Shown here: in pieces, positions 13,823-20,451 of the stretch | Numbering within the stretch: position 1 is the stretch's first letter | Layout of the letters: each line of letters opens with the position of its first letter | Origin: UBA9337 sp036584565 | GTDB taxonomy: Bacteria > Patescibacteriota > Minisyncoccia > Moranbacterales > UBA9337 | Reading direction: 5' to 3' | NCBI GenBank assembly: GCA_036584565.1 | Contig: JAZHDF010000014.1 | Location: forward strand, 1 to 30,295 | Length of the DNA: 30,295 nucleotides | Notes under the pieces: model-generated | Seen by the model: the letters and a program-made list of their open reading frames with translations, nothing else | What the model was told of the DNA's origin: nothing | Databases searched by the model: none | Made by a program: the position numbers and the translations under genes

Positions 13823-13925
13823 GGAGGGTGGATTTGATTTCGGAATTCTTTAGATATTATTATAATTTTTCGATTTTTTTAAGTTTGAATTAACCCCCTG
13901 TGGGTAAGTAAAAATTTATTCGCAA

Positions 13926-13950
13926 TTAAGAAAATGTCTTAAGTTTTTTT
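13926..13950 (+). terminator. terminator-like hairpin inside the alaS leader
   Basis: TTAAGA (13926-13931) pairs with TCTTAA (13937-13942), followed by G and seven T. It lies between the putative alaS promoter and the ATG, so it could act as an attenuator. It could equally be the end of the mnmA-cluster transcript. No T-box core is recognisable. Confidence 0.45.
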
Positions 13951-13960
13951 ATCTTAAATG

Positions 13961-13999
13961 ATACTCGATACATAATACTAAATTCTAAATACTAAATAT
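13961..13999 (+). repeat. AT-rich ATACTAAATTCTAAATACTAA-type repeat before alaS
   Basis: ATACTCGATACATAATACTA then AATTCTAAATACTAAATA: a short degenerate tandem repeat with a unit near 8-10 bases, directly before the alaS start. It resembles the low-complexity repeats in other spacers of this window. Confidence 0.45.
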
Positions 14000-14006
14000 A
14001 ACCCTT

Positions 14007-15908
14007 ATGACAGCCAAAGAAATACGTCGAAAATATCTGGAATTTTTTAAATCCAAAAAGCACGCTATTATCCCCAGCGCGCCGGTTGTGCCGGAAAACG
14101 ATCCGACGGTCTTATTTACCACCGCCGGTATGCATCCTTTGGTGCCTTATTTGATGGGAGAAAAGCATCCTCAAGGAACTCGTTTGGCGGACAGTCAAAA
14201 ATGTATTCGGACCGGAGACATTGAAGATGTGGGAGATAATCGACATTTGACCTTTTTTGAAATGTTGGGTAATTGGTCGTTGGGAGATTATTTCAAAAAA
14301 GAAGCGATCGAGTGGAGTTGGGAATTTTTGACCGATAAAAAATGGTTGGGTCTGGATGCCGATAGAATCTATGTAACGGTTTTTGCCGGGGATGAAAATT
14401 CTCCGGTGGATGAAGTTTCGATCAAGATCTGGAAAGAGCAATTTGAAAAAGCGGGAATCAAAGCGGGAATATGCGCTAAGGGAGAGAAGGCCCGAGAAGA
14501 TTCTCGAATTTTTCTCCTGGGCGCGGAGGATAATTGGTGGGGACCGGCCGGAGAAACCGGACCTTGCGGTCCGTGCAGTGAAATGTTTTATGATGTGCGA
14601 CCGAAAGAAGGAAGTTTGGCCAGCAAAACTCACGAAGAGTGGGTGGATGATTTCAGAATTATGGAAATCTGGAATGATGTGTTTATGGAGTTTAATAAGC
14701 TGGCGCCGGGAAAGTCTGCCGACCGATTAGGTGGGTTTGAAAAGATGACCCAGCAAAATGTCGATACCGGAATGGGACTGGAGAGGACGATTACGGTTCT
14801 TTCGGGCAAAGAAAACGTTTTCGATACGGACTTGTTTATCCCGATTATCAAGGAGATTGAAAGACTTTCCGGTAAAAAATATTCCGAAAGCGAGGAGACC
14901 AAAAAATCGATGCGAATAATCGCCGATCATATTAAAGCCGGAGTTTTCATTATTGCCGACGGGGTGGAGCCGTCCAATACGGAGCGAGGTTATGTCCTGC
15001 GTCGTTTGATTCGTCGAGCGATTCGTCAGGGGCATCTGTTGGGAATTAAAAATAATTTTACCGTTGAAATCGCCAAGGCGGTGCAAGATATGTACGGAGA
15101 AATTTTTCCGGAAGTTTTAAACGAGCGGATTTTGGAGGAATTGAAAAAAGAAGAAGAGAAATTTAGAAAAACTTTGGAAAGAGGAATATTTGAGATTAAT
15201 AAATTTAAAATAAATGATTCAAAATCTCAAACAGTGACTGATAATATCGAGCTCGTTCCGGGTGATAATGATGCCGTTGCGGACAAACTGTTTGAATTAT
15301 ACACCTCACATGGTTTTCCGATAGAATTGGCAGTAGAGGAATTAAAAAAGAAAAATATTTTAATAAATGACAATGCAGTTGATTTATTTAATGAAAAAAT
15401 AAAAAAACACCAAGAGCTTTCTCGCACCGCCAGCGCGGGAATGTTTAAGGGCGGATTGGCGGATAATAAAGAAGAAACCACCCAACTGCATACAGTGGCG
15501 CATTTGATGTTGGCGGGACTTCGCAAAGTTCTCGGCGAGCATGTACATCAAAAAGGCTCCAATATCAACGGTGAGCGTTTGCGATTTGATTTTTCTCATC
15601 CGGAAAAACTAACCGACGAGCAAAAAAAGGCGGTGGAGGATTTTGTCAATAGCGCTATCGAGGCCAAGTTGCCGGTAAAAATGACTGAGATGAAATTGAC
15701 TGAGGCTAAAAACTGCGGAGCCGAAGGAGCATTTGAAAATAAGTACGGAGAGATGGTAAAGGTTTATGAAATAAAAGGGTTTTCCAATGAAATCTGTGGC
15801 GGTCCGCACGTAGCAAACACCGGAGACATTAAGGGAAAATTTAAAATCCAGAAAGAGGAATCCAGTTCCGCCGGCGTGCGAAGAATCAAAGCGGTGATAG
15901 AGAGTTGA
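14007..15908 (+). CDS. alaS: alanyl-tRNA synthetase, short form lacking the C-terminal domain
   Basis: Charges tRNA-Ala. The class II catalytic core is complete: RKYLEFFKSKKH and FTTAGMHPLVPYLMGEKHP near the N-terminus, a GNWSLGDYFK motif, GPCGPCSEM, and the ALRS core ending RGYVLRRLIRRAIRQG. The editing domain carries its four zinc ligands: HTVAH (His495, His499) and CGGPH (Cys597, His601). The latter has Pro where CGGTH is usual. The protein ends right after the editing domain (GVRRIKAVIES). At 633 residues it lacks the roughly 200-residue oligomerisation/C-Ala (DHHA1) region of the 870-residue type. The natural stop makes this a genuine short form. Confidence 0.97.
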   Translation: MTAKEIRRKYLEFFKSKKHAIIPSAPVVPENDPTVLFTTAGMHPLVPYLMGEKHPQGTRLADSQKCIRTGDIEDVGDNRHLTFFEMLGNWSLGDYFKKEAIEWSWEFLTDKKWLGLDADRIYVTVFAGDENSPVDEVSIKIWKEQFEKAGIKAGICAKGEKAREDSRIFLLGAEDNWWGPAGETGPCGPCSEMFYDVRPKEGSLASKTHEEWVDDFRIMEIWNDVFMEFNKLAPGKSADRLGGFEKMTQQNVDTGMGLERTITVLSGKENVFDTDLFIPIIKEIERLSGKKYSESEETKKSMRIIADHIKAGVFIIADGVEPSNTERGYVLRRLIRRAIRQGHLLGIKNNFTVEIAKAVQDMYGEIFPEVLNERILEELKKEEEKFRKTLERGIFEINKFKINDSKSQTVTDNIELVPGDNDAVADKLFELYTSHGFPIELAVEELKKKNILINDNAVDLFNEKIKKHQELSRTASAGMFKGGLADNKEETTQLHTVAHLMLAGLRKVLGEHVHQKGSNINGERLRFDFSHPEKLTDEQKKAVEDFVNSAIEAKLPVKMTEMKLTEAKNCGAEGAFENKYGEMVKVYEIKGFSNEICGGPHVANTGDIKGKFKIQKEESSSAGVRRIKAVIES

Positions 15909-15973
15909 GAATTCGGGAATTTGGGAGTGTGGGAATATGATAAAGATAGTTAATAAATTAGTGGAAAAATAAA

Positions 15974-16306
15974 ATGAAAATCCAACACAAAAAATTAGCC
16001 GGCGGCGGGTGGAAAAATCTTTCCTTTTTTGAGCAGATGGCCAATGTCGGAAGTGAAGTTGAGAGGGCCTTGAGATGGAAAGAAAAAGACAATCTGGAAT
16101 ATTCCACCTTGGCTTTTGAAAGGGCCTTGGAGCTTTTGGATTTTACAATAGAGGATGAAAGAAATAAATCAAAACTTAGGGAACTTTTACGTCTCCGAGA
16201 GGCGCTAGCGGATTATTTCTTTTTTAATAACGAATATGGTTCAACGGAAAAATCTTGGAGAAATTATTTTTACGCTTTTAATTTTGCAGCCAGACTTAAT
16301 AGGTGA
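15974..16306 (+). CDS. conserved small helical protein of unknown function
   Basis: A 110-residue protein, MKIQHKKLAGGGWKNLSFFE at its start, continuing through NVGSEVERALRWKEK and ending YFYAFNFAARLNR. It resembles a small family I associate with Parcubacteria genomes but cannot name functionally. It is probably helical, with an aromatic-rich C-terminal third and no membrane segment or known catalytic motif. It follows alaS by 65 nt. The last 18 codons and downstream flank recur as a non-functional copy at 18592-18686, so this gene marks one edge of the island at 16.3-18.7 kb. Confidence 0.8.
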   Translation: MKIQHKKLAGGGWKNLSFFEQMANVGSEVERALRWKEKDNLEYSTLAFERALELLDFTIEDERNKSKLRELLRLREALADYFFFNNEYGSTEKSWRNYFYAFNFAARLNR

Positions 16307-16341
16307 CGAGATGAGGATATTTTTGTGTAAGTAATTAATTA
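16249..16341 (+). repeat. direct repeat copy A flanking the 16.3-18.7 kb island
   Basis: This 93-bp sequence covers the last codons of the 110-residue gene plus 35 bp downstream. It recurs at 18592-18686 with only a few substitutions and a small indel; the first 41 bases (16249-16289 and 18592-18632) are identical. Its last 24 bases (16318-16341) also match the reverse complement of 18677-18700 exactly. Confidence 0.9.
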
Positions 16342-16351
16342 AAGAAACTAT

Positions 16352-16864
16352 ATGTCCAAGTTGGTAATTTTTTGCGGAATACCCGGATCGGGAAAAACAA
16401 CTCTTTCCGATGAGGTTTCCAAGCGAGTCGGCATAGTTTGTCTTCATAAAGATTCCGTAAAAGAAAAATTTTATGAATCAATGAAGATGAGTTCCTTAGA
16501 GGATAGTAAAAGAATCGGAAAGCCTTCGGTTGACGTAATATTGCACTTGGCAGAAGAACAAATAAAAAACGGCATAGACATAATGATAGAAGCGCCTTTT
16601 AACTTTAAAGAAGAATATGATTTATTTAGGAAGTGGGAAAAGATGTACGGTGTGGATATTTATAGCGTTATTTGCAGTGTAGAGGAAAGCATTAGAAACA
16701 AGAGGTCTTTAAATAGAGAGAGACACGAGGCTCATCATGACTCGGAGCGGGAGATAATCTCCGGAAATTATGATTACAGTTCAATTCCCGGAAAAAAAAT
16801 AAACATTGAGACAGATAAAAACTTGGACGAGTTGGTAGAAATTGTTTTAAAAAATATTATATAG
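16352..16864 (+). CDS. P-loop kinase-like ATPase (AAA_33 / small-molecule kinase type)
   Basis: A 170-residue P-loop protein. The Walker A motif GIPGSGKTT is at 9-17. An acidic strand DIMIEAPF near 76-83 fits Walker B, and RNKRSLNRERHE near 115-126 looks like an Arg-rich LID segment. Size and order fit small kinases that phosphorylate metabolites, nucleosides, RNA ends or antibiotics; the substrate cannot be deduced. No Shine-Dalgarno is visible. It is the first of three co-directional genes with short spacers (34 and 10 nt) inside the flanked island, which suggests one functional unit. A toxin-type kinase is a possible alternative, with no direct evidence. Confidence 0.82.
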   Translation: MSKLVIFCGIPGSGKTTLSDEVSKRVGIVCLHKDSVKEKFYESMKMSSLEDSKRIGKPSVDVILHLAEEQIKNGIDIMIEAPFNFKEEYDLFRKWEKMYGVDIYSVICSVEESIRNKRSLNRERHEAHHDSEREIISGNYDYSSIPGKKINIETDKNLDELVEIVLKNII

Positions 16865-16898
16865 GAGATATTTTTTAGAAATATCCCGATTTAGAAAG

Positions 16899-17915
16899 AT
16901 GGAAAAAATTAATTTTAATGAAAATTATGCGCCAAACAATTCCGATAATTCCAAGCTATCGGAGATACCGAAGGACGATTTACAAAAAGCCAGACTGGAT
17001 CTACTTAAAGAAAAGATGGTGATTTGTCGAGCGGATACCACGGAAAAATTGGGTGCGGTAAATATTTATGAAAGTGCCAGGAAATTATATTACGCCTTGT
17101 ATTTTCCGGATAAGATAGAAGAGTTTGTGGCGACCAATGACAAATATCCGGAAAGAATGTCTTTTTTAAAGCGAGCACTTTCCGATTTTAAAGGAGAGAT
17201 TCCAAGTGAAGAGGAATTTATAGCAAAAATTCGTCATGCTATGACAAATAAGGTTTCCTATGATAGAACTTTTCCAAGGGAAGCGAGAGAAGTTTTTAAG
17301 GAAGTACTCTCTTTGAGCGAGCATACTTTTATTTGGACCAAAGGGGATGTGGGCGGTTATCCGGATAAAAATATTCCCGGCTCCAAAGAACAGCTTAAAA
17401 AAATGGGTTCGGCCAAATTTTATAATCAAGTCAGGCGAGAGATTGCTCGGGAAAGAGGGGTTCACCACGGTGAGGTGATGTCTATTGTCGCTACTGAGGA
17501 TAAGATGAGCAGAGTGCCGCAGATGGTTGATAAATTTAAGGAAAAGGGTATAAGTACAATATTTATTATTGAGGATACGAAGAAAAATTTGATCGAAGCG
17601 GTTGATGTTATTAAGGAGAATTATCCCGAGGTTAAAATATTTCCTGTTTGGATTGATTTAAGTAAGAAGGGCAAAAAATCGGAGAGCTTTGACGATGTGG
17701 AAATTATTGCGGATGAAAAAACGGGCTATGATATCTATGTTATATCAAATATAGAGCAACTAGATTCTGTACTGGAAAAGAATAATTTATTTAATGAAAA
17801 TAATAGGGTCGGTTCCATATTTGACTTAGACGGACCCTTGCATAATGATGAGTTAAGGAAAGATCTCCAGACTCGGGCGGTGTATGATGAATTGATAAAA
17901 AATAATTGGATTTGA
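16899..17915 (+). CDS. HAD-like protein with a DxD motif at its C-terminus
   Basis: A 338-residue cytosolic protein, family not recognised with certainty. Four segments resemble haloacid dehalogenase motifs but in an unusual order. HTFIWTKGD at 142-150 resembles motif II, a Lys/Arg-rich helix follows (163-186), and STIFIIEDTKKN at 219-230 resembles motif IV. GSIFDLDGPLHND, a textbook motif I with Asp309 and Asp311, comes last at 305-317. An N-terminal ICRADTT at 42-48 could be a degraded motif I lacking the nucleophile Asp. If real, this is a circularly permuted phosphatase or phosphotransferase. It lies 34 nt after the P-loop kinase gene and 10 nt before the next gene. Confidence 0.65.
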   Translation: MEKINFNENYAPNNSDNSKLSEIPKDDLQKARLDLLKEKMVICRADTTEKLGAVNIYESARKLYYALYFPDKIEEFVATNDKYPERMSFLKRALSDFKGEIPSEEEFIAKIRHAMTNKVSYDRTFPREAREVFKEVLSLSEHTFIWTKGDVGGYPDKNIPGSKEQLKKMGSAKFYNQVRREIARERGVHHGEVMSIVATEDKMSRVPQMVDKFKEKGISTIFIIEDTKKNLIEAVDVIKENYPEVKIFPVWIDLSKKGKKSESFDDVEIIADEKTGYDIYVISNIEQLDSVLEKNNLFNENNRVGSIFDLDGPLHNDELRKDLQTRAVYDELIKNNWI

Positions 17916-17925
17916 TAACTTTTTT

Positions 17926-18444
17926 ATGCCAGAAAAAGAATCGCAGCTTATTAACAATCAGAATTTACCGGAAAAAATAAATATTTCCAGGGTCGATTTG
18001 AATTTGCTGATCAAAGAAAATGCATATAAGCTTGATAGGATTGAAGACGAAGAAGGTTTTAGTTTAAAACTGGTTAGAGAAATGGATTTGGAACTGATGC
18101 AAGATTTGATGTTAAAGAAAGATTGTTTTAAAAATATTTTTAAAACAAAAAATGGTTCTGTATATTTTTTGACCGGCGACGTGAGTTCATTGAGATTTAA
18201 AAAAGAGGGTGAGTATTTTAAGAGGCAACCGATAATTAATAATATATTTTTTGTAGATGATTCCATGAGAGATAATTTATTAAAAATTTTGAAATCTGGA
18301 GACGGTGTTTATTTAATCGACAAAGAAATAGAAATAAAAGATTTTGGGGTAGATAAAACTCCCGTGGATTTCGGAATAATTGGGTATCCCGAAGTCGTTT
18401 TTGAGGTTTATGCGAGAAATGAAAAAAATATCTTAAGATTTTAG
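17926..18444 (+). CDS. unknown protein, third gene of the island
   Basis: A 172-residue soluble acidic protein, not recognised. No Cys cluster, membrane segment or P-loop is visible. A central YFLTGDVSSLRFKKEGEYFK and IFFVDDSMRDNLLKILKSGD followed by strand-like segments suggest an alpha/beta domain. It starts 10 nt after the HAD-like gene and is AT-rich like its island neighbours. It is probably translated from the same mRNA as the kinase and HAD-like genes. Confidence 0.65.
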   Translation: MPEKESQLINNQNLPEKINISRVDLNLLIKENAYKLDRIEDEEGFSLKLVREMDLELMQDLMLKKDCFKNIFKTKNGSVYFLTGDVSSLRFKKEGEYFKRQPIINNIFFVDDSMRDNLLKILKSGDGVYLIDKEIEIKDFGVDKTPVDFGIIGYPEVVFEVYARNEKNILRF

Positions 18445-18591
18445 GAAGCAGACATAAAGGAAATAGTGAATTAGAGAAGAATTTTTCCAGTGGAATACAT
18501 ATTGGAAATAGGATTGTAGAGGTGATTAAATAATTTTTTAAGAGTGATTATGATAAAAGCAATACGGTAAAATATAGCTTAAATAGCTTTG

Positions 18592-18686
18592 AAAATCTTG
18601 GAGAAATTATTTTTACGCTTTTAATTTTGCAGTCAGGCTTAATAGGTGAAGAGATGAAGATATTTTTTTATGTAAGTAATTAATTA
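18592..18686 (+). repeat. direct repeat copy B flanking the island
   Basis: A 95-bp partner of 16249-16341. It contains the coding tail (18593-18649) and downstream flank. Differences from copy A are a few transitions and a short T-run indel near the end. Unlike copy A it runs directly into its own mirror image, making the palindrome at 18671-18692. Confidence 0.9.
18593..18649 (+). pseudogene. C-terminal remnant of the 110-residue gene (15974-16306)
   Basis: The frame reads KSWRNYFYAFNFAVRLNR then TGA, identical to the last 18 codons of the gene at 15974-16306 except Ala to Val. There is no upstream part, start codon or Shine-Dalgarno, so this is a fragment left by a duplication or insertion. 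Confidence 0.85.
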
Positions 18687-18692
18687 CTTACA
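18671..18692. repeat. 22-bp perfect palindrome at the right end of the island
   Basis: TGTAAGTAATT abuts its exact reverse complement. The right half continues to 18700, so that 18677-18700 is the perfect reverse complement of 16318-16341 (24 bp). The island is thus bounded by inverted as well as direct repeats. Confidence 0.85.
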
Positions 18693-18813
18693 CAAAAATA
18701 GCTTAAAAGGAGGAAGGCGAAAATTTCAGACTTGAGTCAGTTATTAGTTTCTTGGTTGCCCTGGAAAATTAACGATTACCGATGACTGATTGCCGATTGT
18801 TCTATCTTTTCAT

Positions 18814-18842
18814 TTGACAAAAATCCAACTTTTGTATATTAT
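18814..18842 (+). promoter_or_regulatory. strong sigma70-type promoter of the str operon
   Basis: TTGACA (18814-18819), exactly 17 bp, TATTAT (18837-18842). It predicts a start near 18849 and a leader of about 95 nt to rpsL. Confidence 0.85.
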
Positions 18843-18850
18843 GGTTTTGC

Positions 18851-18871
18851 GCTATGTAATAGCACTTTTTT
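18851..18871 (+). promoter_or_regulatory. attenuator-like hairpin at the start of the rpsL leader
   Basis: GCTAT (18851-18855) and ATAGC (18859-18863) pair around GTA, followed by AC and six T. An overlapping CACT/AGTG pairing (18863-18878) could compete. The stem is short, so it is a pausing or attenuation candidate only. Confidence 0.4.
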
Positions 18872-18923
18872 ATTAGTGAAATTAATTTTTTAGTGTGGTA
18901 TACCTATCCCGGAGGTGGAAGTT

Positions 18924-18938
18924 ATGCTATATAAATAA
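18924..18938 (+). CDS. four-codon leader peptide frame (MLYK) with a strong Shine-Dalgarno before rpsL
   Basis: GGAGGTGG (18911-18918) is the best Shine-Dalgarno in the window. It lies 8 nt before ATG CTA TAT AAA TAA, which ends 6 nt before the rpsL ATG. Ribosomes recruited here would terminate and restart at rpsL, coupling the two. Whether the tetrapeptide frame is used, or the Shine-Dalgarno serves rpsL at unusually long range, cannot be told from sequence. Confidence 0.4.
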   Translation: MLYK

Positions 18939-18944
18939 GAAGTA

Positions 18945-19364
18945 ATGCCAACAATCAATCAACTCAAAAAGAAACCGAGAAAAACCGTTAAAAAGAAAAC
19001 CAAATCACCGGCAATGTCTTATGTTTTCAACACTTTGAAAAACAAGCCGACGGATTCGCAAGGACCCTTCAAGAGAGGGGTTTGTTTGAGCGTAAAAACC
19101 ACCACTCCCAAAAAACCGAATTCCGCTTTGCGTAAAATCGCCAGAGTTCGATTGACCAACGGGATGGAAGTTACCGCTTATATCCCCGGCATCGGACACA
19201 ATTTGCAAGAGCACTCCATCGTGATGATTCGCGGAGGAAGAGTAAAGGATTTGCCGGGTGTGCGATATCACATCGTGAGAGGTGTGCTGGATACGGCCGG
19301 CGTGGACGGTCGAAACAGAGGGCGCAGCAAATACGGAGCCAAGAGACCGAAAAAATCTGAATAA
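18945..19364 (+). CDS. rpsL: 30S ribosomal protein S12
   Basis: Decoding-centre protein of the small subunit, 139 residues. TPKKPNSALRK with the Lys that determines streptomycin sensitivity in other bacteria is present, as is the GRVKDLPGVRYHIVRG loop with its conserved Asp; the ends are canonical (MPTINQLKKKPRK and GRSKYGAKRPK). It carries the longer N-terminal segment seen in Gram-positive-type S12. First gene of the str operon behind a strong promoter and structured leader; rpsG follows after 118 nt of repeat-containing spacer. Confidence 0.99.
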   Translation: MPTINQLKKKPRKTVKKKTKSPAMSYVFNTLKNKPTDSQGPFKRGVCLSVKTTTPKKPNSALRKIARVRLTNGMEVTAYIPGIGHNLQEHSIVMIRGGRVKDLPGVRYHIVRGVLDTAGVDGRNRGRSKYGAKRPKKSE

Positions 19365-19417
19365 ATTTTTTTAGATAATTTAAGTAATATTTTTTATTAG
19401 AATTAAAATTTTAAGCG

Positions 19418-19482
19418 ATTCGTAATATATTCGCCTGCCTGCCGGTAGGCAGGTATAATATTCGTAATTCGTAGAGAAAAAC
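19418..19482 (+). repeat. TTCGTA-type repeat cluster with GC-rich hairpin between rpsL and rpsG
   Basis: ATTCGTAATATATTCG (19418-19433), then a CCTGCC-GGTA-GGCAGG hairpin (19438-19453), then ATTCGTAATTCGTAG and GAGAAAAAC running up to the rpsG ATG. The hairpin seems to have landed inside an ATTCGTAAT repeat. The last part is shared with the sequences before fusA and rpsC. Confidence 0.75.
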
Positions 19483-19950
19483 ATGCCAAGAAGAAAAAGA
19501 AAATTCCCCAGTCACTGGAAAGCCGATTCCAGATATGGAAATATTTTACTCGGAAGATTTATCGGTTCGATAATGAAAGATGGAAAAAGAAGCGTAGCGG
19601 AAAAAGTTATCTACGAGGCTTTTGATATTATTCACGAGAAAACCCAAAAAGGAGGTTTGAATGTTTTCGAGCAAGCGGTGAAAAATGTCTCCCCTTTATT
19701 GGTTGTTAAATCCAAGCGGGTGGGCGGAACCAATTATCAGGTTCCGGTTCAAGTTTCCGGCAATAAAAGACAAGCTTTGGCAATGACTTGGATCAAAGAG
19801 GCTTGCCAAAAGAAAAAAGGTAAAAGTATGCCTTCCAAATTGGCGGATGAGCTCTTGGAAGCTTCGGAAAAAAACGGCGCAGCGATGAAAAAGAAAGAAG
19901 ATGTTCACAAGATGGCCGAATCCAACAGAGCTTTTGCGCATTTCGCTTAA
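19483..19950 (+). CDS. rpsG: 30S ribosomal protein S7
   Basis: Primary 16S rRNA-binding protein that nucleates the 30S head, 155 residues. Hallmarks are MPRRKRK at the start, NILLGRFIGSIMKDGKRSVAEKVIYEAFD, RRVGGTNYQVPV-type sequence (KRVGGTNYQVPVQV) and the C-terminal HKMAESNRAFAHFA. No Shine-Dalgarno other than the purine-rich GTAGAGAAAA repeat directly before the ATG. It lies between rpsL and, unusually, the GxxExxY gene instead of fusA. Confidence 0.99.
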   Translation: MPRRKRKFPSHWKADSRYGNILLGRFIGSIMKDGKRSVAEKVIYEAFDIIHEKTQKGGLNVFEQAVKNVSPLLVVKSKRVGGTNYQVPVQVSGNKRQALAMTWIKEACQKKKGKSMPSKLADELLEASEKNGAAMKKKEDVHKMAESNRAFAHFA

Positions 19951-19956
19951 TTACTA

Positions 19957-19988
19957 CCAATTACGAATTTATACGAATTTACGAATAA
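19957..19988 (+). repeat. left inverted repeat of the GxxExxY cassette
   Basis: The 20 bases at 19969-19988 are the perfect reverse complement of 20409-20428 (TTATTCGTAAATTCGTATAA). Over 32 bases the arms match at 29 positions. It begins 6 nt after the rpsG stop. Confidence 0.9.
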
Positions 19989-20019
19989 GAAAATATTCTG
20001 AATAATAAAACTTTTAAAA

Positions 20020-20406
20020 ATGAAGACCAAGAAGGATTTGATTTTTGCCGATGAAGTTTATGAAATTGTGGGAATGATGTATGAGGTTTATGATTTGATA
20101 GGTTATGGGCATAAAGAAAGTTTTTATCAAAAAGCGGTGGCGGAAATTTTTAGAAAAAATAAAAAGAAATTTGTCGAGCAATTGCGAGTGAATTTAAAAA
20201 TGGGCGAAACAGTTTTGGGCGAATATCGTTTTGATTTTCTTTATGAGAATAAAATAGTTATTGAGTTAAAGCAAGGAGAAAATTTCTTGAAGCAAAATAT
20301 AAATCAAGTTTATTCTTATTTAAAGGCTAAAAATCTTAAATTGGGATTATTAATTAATTTTACTAAAAAAGGAATAAAATTTAAAAGAATTGTAAATTTG
20401 TATTGA
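20020..20406 (+). CDS. GxxExxY protein (PD-(D/E)xK nuclease-like), inserted in the str operon
   Basis: A 128-residue member of the GxxExxY family, which belongs to the PD-(D/E)xK nuclease-like superfamily; its biochemical role is unsettled. The naming motif GHKESFY is at 30-36, and the putative metal site is Asp72 (YRFDF) with IELK (Glu82, Lys84) at 81-84. A conserved QVYSYLKAKNLKLGLLINF segment follows. The gene is complete and more AT-rich than its ribosomal neighbours. It sits between rpsG and fusA, which are normally adjacent, and is tightly enclosed by inverted repeats whose 20-bp cores are identical (19969-19988 and 20409-20428). This strongly suggests an inserted cassette. No Shine-Dalgarno is visible. 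Confidence 0.95.
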   Translation: MKTKKDLIFADEVYEIVGMMYEVYDLIGYGHKESFYQKAVAEIFRKNKKKFVEQLRVNLKMGETVLGEYRFDFLYENKIVIELKQGENFLKQNINQVYSYLKAKNLKLGLLINFTKKGIKFKRIVNLY

Positions 20407-20408
20407 GT

Positions 20409-20440
20409 TTATTCGTAAATTCGTATAAGTTAGTAATTCG
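20409..20440 (+). repeat. right inverted repeat of the GxxExxY cassette
   Basis: Starts 3 nt after the GxxExxY stop codon; its first 20 bases are the exact reverse complement of 19969-19988. Its outer end runs into the GTAATTCGTAGAGAAAAAA sequence immediately before fusA. Confidence 0.9.
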
Positions 20441-20451
20441 TAGAGAAAAAA

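Larger units (their letters stand above)
18445..18944 (+). other. 500-base spacer between the island and rpsL
   Basis: No intact gene. It holds, in order, an AT-rich stretch, the truncated copy B of the direct repeat (18592-18686) with a gene-tail remnant, a 22-bp perfect palindrome (18671-18692), a TTACCGATGACTGATTGCC-type repeat (18778-18796), a strong promoter (18814-18842) and a structured leader with a four-codon frame before rpsL. Confidence 0.8.

Noticed and set aside
13824..13831. AGGGTGG near the alaS promoter as a T-box core
   Set aside because: It lies at the predicted transcription start, is not followed by ACCGCG, and is about 100 nt away from the terminator-like hairpin, so the T-box layout is absent.
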